DNA of 8,569 nucleotides from an uncultured Lachnospiraceae bacterium. Its GTDB lineage: Bacteria > Bacillota_A > Clostridia > Lachnospirales > Lachnospiraceae. Location of the stretch: positions 1-8,569 of the forward strand of contig CAMOOZ010000144.1 of the NCBI GenBank assembly GCA_946621895.1, given 5' to 3'. Both the position numbers and the translations under genes were made by a program. The first letter of the stretch is position 1. The number at the start of each line of letters is the position of its first letter. The notes below the pieces were generated by a model. That model made no database searches. It was not told the DNA's origin and worked only from the letters and a program-made list of their open reading frames with translations. Below, piece after piece: positions 1 to 5,228 of the stretch.

Positions 1-429
1 CGTGACAAGGGGGTCCTCCTTCAGCTTCTCCCACACCGGCTCAAGGCTGTCCCACATCGAAGCCTTATAGGGCAGAAACACCACCTCCCGCTGCGTGGGG
101 ATCCTGGCTTCGATCCCGTTTGCGGCCTGCAGCAGCGGTTTTCCCAGGCGCTTTAAGAGCTTCTTCGGATTGATCGTGCCGTCGTTTGTCTCATTGCTGC
201 ATTCCCAGAGCAGCTCGCAGTAGCGCTCCAGCGCGCGCACCTCCTCCGTGCCCTCGCCCTCGGCGTCTTCGATCAGGTTTCCCACCCCGATCGCTCCCTC
301 CTGGCACTGCTGCAGGAGGGCCAGGGCTTCCTCCGGTTTGCCCTGCTCCGTTAACCGGACAAGCTCTTCATGCGCCTCCTGCAAAAGCGAGAGGGCGGAA
401 AGACAGCGGTTTTTCAGATATTTTCGCAA
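1..429 (-). CDS. CDP-glycerol glycerophosphotransferase-like protein, N-terminal part (runs off the left edge)
   Basis: An open frame on the minus strand runs from a TTG at 429-427 to base 1 without a stop, giving 143 residues of a protein whose C-terminal part lies outside the window. The visible part begins RKYLKNRCLSALSLLQEAHE, is largely helical with Leu and Glu/Gln heptad-like spacing, and contains EGAIGVGNLIEDAEGEG and then VVFLPYKASMWDSLEPVW near residues 117-134. From memory, that last motif opens the conserved region of a clostridial family annotated as CDP-glycerol glycerophosphotransferase, which transfers glycerol-phosphate units to surface polymers at the membrane. The catalytic region is not visible, so the activity is inferred from the N-terminal signature only. 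The start overlaps the 3' end of the epimerase gene by 16 bases, implying translational coupling. The TTG is preferred because AGGGAG lies 8 bases upstream; a GTG further upstream in the same frame has no comparable ribosome site. Confidence 0.68.
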   Translation of the reverse strand, partial: MRKYLKNRCLSALSLLQEAHEELVRLTEQGKPEEALALLQQCQEGAIGVGNLIEDAEGEGTEEVRALERYCELLWECSNETNDGTINPKKLLKRLGKPLLQAANGIEARIPTQREVVFLPYKASMWDSLEPVWEKLKEDPLVT

Positions 430-1097
430 AGCTCCATCTCCCTGATCCTTTTGATCGTTTCCGCATAAGGGCACTGTTTGCCGAAAAGAAGCGCAGTCCC
501 CAGCACAAAGCCTTCCACGCCCATCGGCGCAAATTCCCTGATCTTGTCCATTCCGCAGGCGCCGTCCCAGTATACCCGAAAACCCATCTCCTTCCTGAGG
601 GGCAGGATCTTCTCATATTTCTTCCGTACATAGGGCAGAAACATCTGGCCCGCGTTTCCCGGGTTCACGGACATCACCAGCACCTTCTCCACAATCCGCA
701 GCATCTCATAAATCGTCTCCACGCTTGTGCCCGGATTCACGGCAATGCCCGGGACCATGCCGGCATTGATGATCCGCTGCAGCGTGGTGGAGGGATGATA
801 CTCCGCCTCGGGATGAATATAGATCGTATCTCCCTTTCGCAGCTCGCGGATAAACAGATCGATATTCGTGTTCGGGTGCTCGATCATCAGATGCACATCC
901 AGGGGCGTGTCCGTGGCGGACCGGATATAGCGCAGATCATTCAGGGACATCGCGTAATTCGGCACATACCGCCCGTCCATGATATCGATGTGGAAGGAAT
1001 CGATCCCGGCCCTGTCCAGCTCCTCCACTTCCCGCTTCAGATTTCCGAAATCGGCGCACATCATGGACGCCATTAATTCAAACCCAGCGTTTTTCAT
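414..1097 (-). CDS. rpe: Ribulose-phosphate 3-epimerase family protein
   Basis: The 227-residue product has the length and motif order of the (beta/alpha)8-barrel ribulose-phosphate 3-epimerase family, which interconverts ribulose 5-phosphate and xylulose 5-phosphate in the cytoplasm. Visible signatures are FHIDIMDGRYVPN (His36, Asp38), DVHLMI (His69), the phosphate-loop-like VNPGNAGQ near 144-151, and WDGACG (Asp178); the two His and two Asp match the metal-binding set. Two details differ from textbook Rpe: SMMCAD at 11-16 and DGACG in place of DGG. Both resemble D-allulose-6-phosphate 3-epimerase (SLMCMD and DGSCN in E. coli AlsE), so the substrate is not certain. The ATG at 1097 is chosen because GGAG sits 6 bases upstream. 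An ATG four codons earlier, at 1109, is possible, but its nearest GGAG is 13 bases away. The gene follows alaX by 29 bases and overlaps the next gene, so it may supply a pentulose phosphate for surface-polymer synthesis; that role is inference. Confidence 0.82.
   Translation of the reverse strand: MKNAGFELMASMMCADFGNLKREVEELDRAGIDSFHIDIMDGRYVPNYAMSLNDLRYIRSATDTPLDVHLMIEHPNTNIDLFIRELRKGDTIYIHPEAEYHPSTTLQRIINAGMVPGIAVNPGTSVETIYEMLRIVEKVLVMSVNPGNAGQMFLPYVRKKYEKILPLRKEMGFRVYWDGACGMDKIREFAPMGVEGFVLGTALLFGKQCPYAETIKRIREMELCENI
438..443 (-). promoter_or_regulatory. Ribosome binding site for a TTG start
   Basis: Read on the minus strand, AGGGAG lies inside the epimerase coding sequence, 8 bases before the TTG at 429-427. 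It decides the start of the glycerophosphotransferase-like gene, which has no suitably placed ATG in frame. A second GGAG lies only 2 bases from the TTG and is too close to act. Confidence 0.5.
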
Positions 1098-1103
1098 TGT
1101 CTT

Positions 1104-1107
1104 CTCC
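1104..1107 (-). promoter_or_regulatory. Ribosome binding site deciding the epimerase start
   Basis: GGAG on the minus strand lies 6 bases before the ATG at 1097-1095. Its first G is the last base of the alternative ATG at 1109-1107, so both starts can hardly be used equally. The spacing favours the downstream ATG. Confidence 0.5.
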
Positions 1108-1126
1108 ATGCTTTGCCAGCAGCTCC

Positions 1127-2380
1127 TTATTCTGTATAACAGGACAGCGCAGACCGGACCGCCTGCGGGTCAGCTGCAGGCATGCTGCCCTGGGTCATTT
1201 TCGAAGAGCCGCCGCCCTTTGCGCCGAGCTTCTCCCTGAGCAGCTGATCAACGGGCCTTACATCCCGGCGGGCGGAGGCAAGGATATAACGGTTTCCTGT
1301 CTTTTCCCTTAACAGGGCCAGCACAAAGCCCTCCGTCTTTTGCGTCAGGAGATTCACCAGCTCGCGAAGGGAGATCATGGAGATACCCTCTTCCTCAAGC
1401 AGAATATCCTCCTTCGTCTCAGGATAGGCTTTCGCCAGCAGCCGGATGTATTTCTGCTCAATGCCTGCCTTATCCTGCTTTTCCCCTTCAAGCTGGCGCT
1501 GCAGCGCCGTCACGGCCTCCGCCGTCTCCTGCGGCTTTACGGAAAGCAGCCTGCAGATCCTCTCTGTATTATCGCATTTATTCCGGTAATCCGAAAGGGC
1601 TCTTTCCCCGCAGAGCGCATGCAGCCTGATCCCGCCCTTATAATGCTCATGCGCGATGATCCGTAAAAGCCCCACCTCGCCGGTGCGTCTCACATGGGGC
1701 GCGCAGCAGGCGCAGATATCCACCCCCGGGATCGTCACGATCCGGATCGGTCCGTCGATCTCGATCTTGCTGCGGTAATCCAGGGTCTCCAGCACAGCCT
1801 TATCCGGATATTCCGCGGAAACAGGGATGTCCGCCCAGATCGCGCGGTTTGCCTCTGTTTCCAGTAAAAGGATATCCTCATCGGAAAGGAGACCGTCGTA
1901 GTCCATCGTGGTTTCCTTATCGCTTAAGCGAAAGCCCACATTGCGGAAACCGAAGCGCTTTTTCACCAGCCCGGAGAAGATATGCTCGCCGGTGTGCTGC
2001 TGCATTTTGGAAAAACGGAGTGAAAAATCGATCGCCCCTTCCACCTTTTCTCCGGGAGAAAGGGGTTTCTCCAGAAAATGCGTGATCACCCCGTCTTTGA
2101 TCTGCACATCGATGACGGGCAGCCTGCGATCAGGCAGGGGCTTTTCCCCTGCCTGACTGTGATCCGGTGCGCCGCTTTGCGGCACGGCTTCATTTTGCCG
2201 CGCCGGCCATAAAAAGCCGGTGTCCGCGCTCTGCCCTCCCTCCTCCGGGAAAAACAGGGTCTGATCCAGCACCACGCCGTATAACGCCTGGCCCTTCCTG
2301 TTCATTTTTTCGCAGGACACCACCTTCCCCTGAAACGAGGAGGCGTAGGCATCCCGGTCATAAAGCTTTATCGTGTCCAT
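1127..2380 (-). CDS. alaX: Alanyl-tRNA editing protein AlaX, long form with DHHA1-type tail
   Basis: The 417-residue protein matches the free-standing editing domain of alanyl-tRNA synthetase, which hydrolyses Ser-tRNA(Ala) and Gly-tRNA(Ala) in the cytoplasm. In order it shows the N-terminal barrel with FFPEEGGQSADTG (44-55), the zinc motif HTGEH (His129, His133), the second zinc motif CCAPH (Cys225, His229) within VDICACCAPHVRRTGEVG, a helical linker from about 265 to 315, and a DHHA1-like end with GGGSSKMTQG (389-398). This makes it the long AlaX class. All metal ligands are present, so it is probably active. The start is the ATG at 2380, with GAGG 5 bases upstream. The oddity is about 26 extra residues between positions 56 and 88, rich in Pro, Gln and charged residues. 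Other family members have only a short turn there. The extra DNA is a run of hairpins, described as a separate feature. The gene lies 98 bases after the J-domain gene and 29 bases before the epimerase gene. Confidence 0.92.
   Translation of the reverse strand: MDTIKLYDRDAYASSFQGKVVSCEKMNRKGQALYGVVLDQTLFFPEEGGQSADTGFLWPARQNEAVPQSGAPDHSQAGEKPLPDRRLPVIDVQIKDGVITHFLEKPLSPGEKVEGAIDFSLRFSKMQQHTGEHIFSGLVKKRFGFRNVGFRLSDKETTMDYDGLLSDEDILLLETEANRAIWADIPVSAEYPDKAVLETLDYRSKIEIDGPIRIVTIPGVDICACCAPHVRRTGEVGLLRIIAHEHYKGGIRLHALCGERALSDYRNKCDNTERICRLLSVKPQETAEAVTALQRQLEGEKQDKAGIEQKYIRLLAKAYPETKEDILLEEEGISMISLRELVNLLTQKTEGFVLALLREKTGNRYILASARRDVRPVDQLLREKLGAKGGGSSKMTQGSMPAADPQAVRSALSCYTE
2130..2220 (-). repeat. 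Three-hairpin palindromic array inside the alaX coding region
   Basis: Three inverted repeats follow one another within 91 bases of coding DNA. In minus-strand order they are CCGGC/GCCGG (2220-2216 with 2207-2203), a middle hairpin with core GCCGC-AAA-GCGGC (2183-2171) extended by outer CCG/CGG pairs to 2187-2164, and an 11-base perfect stem TCAGGCAGGGG/CCCCTGCCTGA with a 5-base loop (2156-2130). The segment encodes roughly residues 54-84 of AlaX, almost exactly the stretch that the family lacks. Its architecture matches the arrays at 3476-3599 and 6375-6479. The reading frame is kept through it. I interpret it as an inserted palindromic element; the structure is seen, the insertion history is inferred. 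Confidence 0.6.
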
Positions 2381-2442
2381 TTTGACCTCTTTTCCCCGTC
2401 AACGGCTTGGGAATCCGTTCCCGCCATGCTTTTTATAGGAGT

Positions 2443-2471
2443 CGTAAATGCATTTTCTGAATGCGTTTACG
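2443..2471 (-). repeat. Strong hairpin just after the J-domain gene
   Basis: The arms CGTAAACGCATT (2471-2460) and AATGCATTTACG (2454-2443) pair at 11 of 12 positions around a 5-base loop. The hairpin begins 7 bases past the TGA of the J-domain gene. It may act as a terminator or RNA-stability element, but no T-tract follows it in either direction, so a standard intrinsic terminator is not supported. A smaller inverted repeat, GGGAA/TTCCC with a 4-base loop, lies at 2409-2422 in the same 98-base spacer. Confidence 0.5.
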
Positions 2472-2478
2472 ATATGTC

Positions 2479-3285
2479 TCAGAACGGCTCCCTGCCGCCG
2501 GAATAGTTTCCCTGTCCGGGATTTAAGGGGCCGCCCTGCTGCCCGGAGCCTGGATAGTAGTAAAAATTATAGGGATTGCCCATCCGGGAAAGACCTCCGC
2601 AGCAGAGATTATTCCCACAGCAGAACAGATTGCACATCAGGTTTAAGAGACACATCCTTAAGCACCAGGAGCTGCCCGTGACCACGGTGCGGCCATAGGG
2701 ATTTCTGCGCCTCTCATAGCGATAGCCCCCAAACTGAAGGGTTCTCACCAGATCCTCATAGGCGGAATTCCCGGGATCCATCTGCTGGGCCCTTTTGGCA
2801 TGCTCAAGGGCGGTCACATTGTTTCCAAGACCTGCATTGGCCAAAGCGGAAAGATAGTACCATCTGGCATCCCGCTCCTCAATGCCGGCAAGGACATTTA
2901 AGGCCTCCCTGAAATGGCGGCTCCTGATATAGCTCTCCGCCGCATTCAGATGAAGCCTGCGCTCATCACTCTCCCCCGTGGCCCTGCTGCCCTGGGCGGC
3001 CTGCCGGAAAAAGGCCTCCCAGAAATCCCCGTAGCCGGTGCCGGAAAAGCTCCGGTAGCCGCCGTAGCTCTGGCCCGTGCCATAGCCGGCGCCGCCCCCG
3101 GATCTGATCCGCTGGATCTGCTCATAGGCCTGCTGGACCTGCTTGAATTTTTCCTCCGCTTCCTCCTTATTCGGATTGTTCAGATTCGCGTCGGGATGAT
3201 ATTTCCGGGAAAGCGCCCGGTAGGCTTTTTTGATCTCCTCCTCGCTGGCGGAGGGGCTTACACCAAGGACTTGATAAGGATCCAT
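2479..3285 (-). CDS. J-domain protein with TPR-like middle and cysteine-rich tail
   Basis: Residues 1-62 form a type III J domain: [20 protein letters not shown], then KYHPDAN with the HPD tripeptide at 30-32, then the [13 protein letters not shown] helix. This domain stimulates the ATPase of an Hsp70 (DnaK) partner. A Gly/Tyr/Ser-rich linker follows (63-86), then helices at about 112-182 that read as TPR-like repeats ([20 protein letters not shown] and [20 protein letters not shown]). Residues 208-229 hold seven cysteines in 22 residues, including CCG and CCGG, within a hydrophobic stretch, followed by a Gly/Pro/Tyr/Asn-rich tail. The zinc-finger repeats (CxxCxGxG) and C-terminal client domains of true DnaJ are absent, so this is not the general DnaJ. 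The ATG at 3285 has only a weak AG-rich ribosome site (GGAAGAAAG). No CIRCE heat-shock operator is visible upstream. The client is unknown; the neighbouring DUF5685 and DUF2225 proteins are candidates. Confidence 0.85.
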   Translation of the reverse strand: MDPYQVLGVSPSASEEEIKKAYRALSRKYHPDANLNNPNKEEAEEKFKQVQQAYEQIQRIRSGGGAGYGTGQSYGGYRSFSGTGYGDFWEAFFRQAAQGSRATGESDERRLHLNAAESYIRSRHFREALNVLAGIEERDARWYYLSALANAGLGNNVTALEHAKRAQQMDPGNSAYEDLVRTLQFGGYRYERRRNPYGRTVVTGSSWCLRMCLLNLMCNLFCCGNNLCCGGLSRMGNPYNFYYYPGSGQQGGPLNPGQGNYSGGREPF

Positions 3286-3374
3286 AAGCTTCTTTCTTCC
3301 TTTTCTTCCGGGCTGTTTCAGCGCTCATCCGTTCTTTTTTCCGGCATCTGTTCAATACACCGGTCTAAAGCGCA

Positions 3375-3422
3375 CTGACGCAGGTACCTGCTTTTTGGCT
3401 GATTCCGCAGCACATGCGTCAG
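3375..3422. repeat. Inverted repeat upstream of the J-domain gene
   Basis: CTGACGCA (3375-3382) and TGCGTCAG (3415-3422) are perfect inverted copies separated by 32 bases. A 12-base perfect palindrome, GCAGGTACCTGC (3380-3391), overlaps the left arm, so two alternative folds are possible. The repeat lies 90 bases before the J-domain start, in a 298-base gap with no gene. It could be an operator, a leader-RNA switch or part of the neighbouring hairpin array. I saw no convincing -35/-10 pair next to it. Confidence 0.4.
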
Positions 3423-3475
3423 CTTACGCGTGTTGCGATCCGCTTCTTTTCAGTCTTTTTCCTGTTCCGCTTTAT

Positions 3476-3599
3476 GGAAGCGCTGTTCAAAGCGCTTCCC
3501 CCGCCGAATTTTCGCCGCGAAGCGGCAATTACCCTTGAAAATTCGTGCGATCCGCCGGAGGCACTAAGGAAACGCTGATTAAATCAGCGTTTCCTTAGT
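3476..3599 (-). repeat. Three-hairpin array at the end of the DUF5685 gene
   Basis: In minus-strand order the array holds three hairpins. The first is a near-perfect palindrome (3599-3563) with 18-base arms around one central base, the arms containing AACGCTGATT and AATCAGCGTT. The second has 9-base outer arms CGAATTTTC/GAAAATTCG (3545-3537 with 3513-3505) around an inner GCCGC-TTC-GCGGC hairpin (3526-3514). The third is a 9-base perfect stem GGAAGCGCT/AGCGCTTCC with a 6-base loop (3499-3476). The first palindrome supplies the last five codons and the TGA of the DUF5685 gene. No T-tract follows, so it is not a standard terminator. The layout parallels 6375-6479 and 2130-2220. Confidence 0.6.
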
Positions 3600-4426
3600 T
3601 TTGCCCGCTCGAAGCCCGCCCAGACGCCGGAATAAAGGATATTCCGAAGAAGGTCCGCGCCCATTACGATGGGCAGGTATTCAAAGGCGGCTGTGCACTC
3701 CGCCATCATCAGGGTCAGGCAGTTTTCACAGAAGCTGTCGAAATCCTCGCGGCCGCGCAGCAAAAGAAGGGGATTAAAGTTCCCCTTTTTTTCATCCTTT
3801 TCCAGATCCTCATAGGCATCCGTCAGATAAATGAATTTGCCGAGATAAAAGCCCAGACGCCTTAAGGTCTCCGACCATTCATCTTCCGCATAGACAAACA
3901 GCTCGCTCATTAAGGAGCCGAAATATCCCGCGCTGACATCCATTGCCTCCTGCGGGGTGGCGCCCTCCCTGGTTTCCTCCTGCTCATAGGCGGAAAGGGC
4001 CTCCAGATTGGCTGTTACTGCCTCCGCCTGCCTGGGAAAGCGTTTGGCGATGCGGGAGGCCTTTTTCTTTAGCAGCTTCGCATAGGCATATCTGCCATGG
4101 CTTTTCTCATCCTTCCAGTCGTCCATGCACTGATAATAGGTCAGCAGCACATTCATTGCGGCGCCATAGTCCGTAAAACGGTTTTCATTGATGAAATGCC
4201 TGCGGGCCGGATGGGGCGCGCAGCGCACAAAGCCCTCTTTGTTTTCCGGCTCGTAAAGACCGGTCAGAAGAAGGATCAGAAAAGTCATGTCATAGGTGAG
4301 GGAAAGGCGGCCGGAAAGCCCGTATTCCTTTCCCAGGCGGTGGCACAGGCCGCAGTAATAGGTCTGATAAAGCTCAAATTCCCGGAACCTTAATTCCGGC
4401 TTGTTTACATTGACATATCCGAACAT
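3584..4426 (-). CDS. DUF5685 family protein
   Basis: The 280-residue product begins MFGYVNVNKPELRFREFELY and continues TYYCGLCHRLGKEYG, the hallmark opening of DUF5685, a family of unknown function common in Clostridia. Two features may be informative. Possible metal ligands are C25xxC28 and C69xxH72. Two Asp-rich motifs sit in helical sequence about 100 residues apart: DDWKDE (102-107) and DAYEDLEKDEKKGNFNPL (203-220), the second preceded by LGKFIYL. DDxxD followed by DxxxD is the arrangement of class I isoprenoid synthases, so an all-alpha isoprenoid-synthase-like fold is a reasonable guess, without evidence for substrate or activity. No signal peptide is seen. The start lies inside the DUF2225 gene (22-base overlap) with AAAGGA about 4 bases upstream, which implies translational coupling. 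The C-terminal residues KLRKR and the stop are encoded by one arm of a large palindrome, so the tail may have been altered by its arrival. Confidence 0.85.
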   Translation of the reverse strand: MFGYVNVNKPELRFREFELYQTYYCGLCHRLGKEYGLSGRLSLTYDMTFLILLLTGLYEPENKEGFVRCAPHPARRHFINENRFTDYGAAMNVLLTYYQCMDDWKDEKSHGRYAYAKLLKKKASRIAKRFPRQAEAVTANLEALSAYEQEETREGATPQEAMDVSAGYFGSLMSELFVYAEDEWSETLRRLGFYLGKFIYLTDAYEDLEKDEKKGNFNPLLLLRGREDFDSFCENCLTLMMAECTAAFEYLPIVMGADLLRNILYSGVWAGFERAKLRKR

Positions 4427-5211
4427 TCTGTCTGTCCTTTGACGGAGTCCTTCAGATCCTCCGCCATCACCCGCAGCGTGGAGCTGATCGTTCTGTTCTG
4501 CAAAACCCCGGTGATCATTCGCCCTGCCGTGGAGAAATCCCCCGTCTCAAAAGCCAGGGCGGAAATCAGATAATCAAATGTCGATTCATCCATGCCGGCG
4601 ATCGGGAAGGACTCTCTGGCCCTGGCCAGCTGAAAGCAGTCCAGTGCATAGTGCAGATATTTCTGTTCATTTTCCTTTTCGCACTCCTGGGGAATATCCG
4701 TCCCGCTCTTTTCCCATTCCTCCCGCCAGCTTCTGAGAAGCCAGGCAGTGTACAAAAAGATTTGGCCCCGCTCACCGGCTTCTCCCTGCTTGATCATGGA
4801 GCAGCGCAGGGCTGCGCGATAGATTCTGAAGGCCTCTTCAAAGCTTCTGTCCACCATCTCCTGCGTGGCTGCCGGAGAAGGATGTGTCTGCTCTCTTAAC
4901 GCGCGGGCCTCCCTTTCCTTCAGCGAGAAAAAGGTTCTGAGCAGAGAGGCATACCCGCAGTGGGGACATTGGTCCACATGATATTTGACGGGCTCCATCT
5001 GCTTATACCTGTGGTGCAGATCCATATCCCTTCCCACTGATATCAGCTTTCCATTTTTTATCGTGCGGATCACGCAGTTTTTCCAGCAAACCGGACATTG
5101 TACCTGCCTGTTTACCAGAAATTCGGACTCCAAAGACTCCGCGGGTTCTGAAATGCTTTCCTCCGAAATTTTTTCCTCCGAAACCGTATCTCCCGGTAGC
5201 TGCCCTCTCAT
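4405..5211 (-). CDS. DUF2225 family protein with four-cysteine zinc ribbon
   Basis: The 268-residue protein contains QCPVC (Cys39, Cys42) and DQCPHCGYA (Cys82, Cys85), two CxxC knuckles 40 residues apart as in the DUF2225 family, and very likely binding one zinc. From about 120 onward it is helical, with TPR-like segments (EEAFRIYRAALRCSMIK, KYLHYALDCFQLARARESFP, TFDYLISALAFETGDFSTAGRM cut in family alignments at similar places), suggesting a protein-interaction scaffold. The first 36 residues are acidic and low in complexity, with five-residue steps (SEEKI, SEESI, SEPAE, SLESE) encoded by near-identical 15-base units. There is no signal peptide, so it should act in the cytoplasm. The ATG at 5211 has GGAG 5 bases upstream and lies 17 bases after the STAS-kinase stop; the 3' end overlaps the DUF5685 start. 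This packing points to one transcript and a shared process. No biochemical function is known to me. Confidence 0.85.
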   Translation of the reverse strand: MRGQLPGDTVSEEKISEESISEPAESLESEFLVNRQVQCPVCWKNCVIRTIKNGKLISVGRDMDLHHRYKQMEPVKYHVDQCPHCGYASLLRTFFSLKEREARALREQTHPSPAATQEMVDRSFEEAFRIYRAALRCSMIKQGEAGERGQIFLYTAWLLRSWREEWEKSGTDIPQECEKENEQKYLHYALDCFQLARARESFPIAGMDESTFDYLISALAFETGDFSTAGRMITGVLQNRTISSTLRVMAEDLKDSVKGQTECSDMSM

Positions 5212-5228
5212 TTTTTCTCCATTCCTAT

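Noticed and set aside
186..1076. A 296-codon open frame on the plus strand
   Set aside because: It is antisense to the epimerase and glycerophosphotransferase-like genes, is rich in Arg, Pro and His, and shows no recognisable family; it is a by-product of GC-rich codon use on the other strand.
2130..2220. A frameshift or pseudogene in alaX caused by the hairpin insert
   Set aside because: The frame stays open through the insert and all catalytic motifs follow in the same frame, so the gene looks intact.
2479..3285. The general chaperone gene dnaJ
   Set aside because: The protein lacks the CxxCxGxG zinc repeats and the C-terminal client domains, and no dnaK, grpE or CIRCE element is nearby.
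2914..3378. A 154-codon plus-strand frame opposite the J-domain gene
   Set aside because: It has low-complexity Ala/Gly/Leu composition and mirrors a well-supported gene; its hydrophobic runs reflect the reverse complement of Glu/Lys codons.
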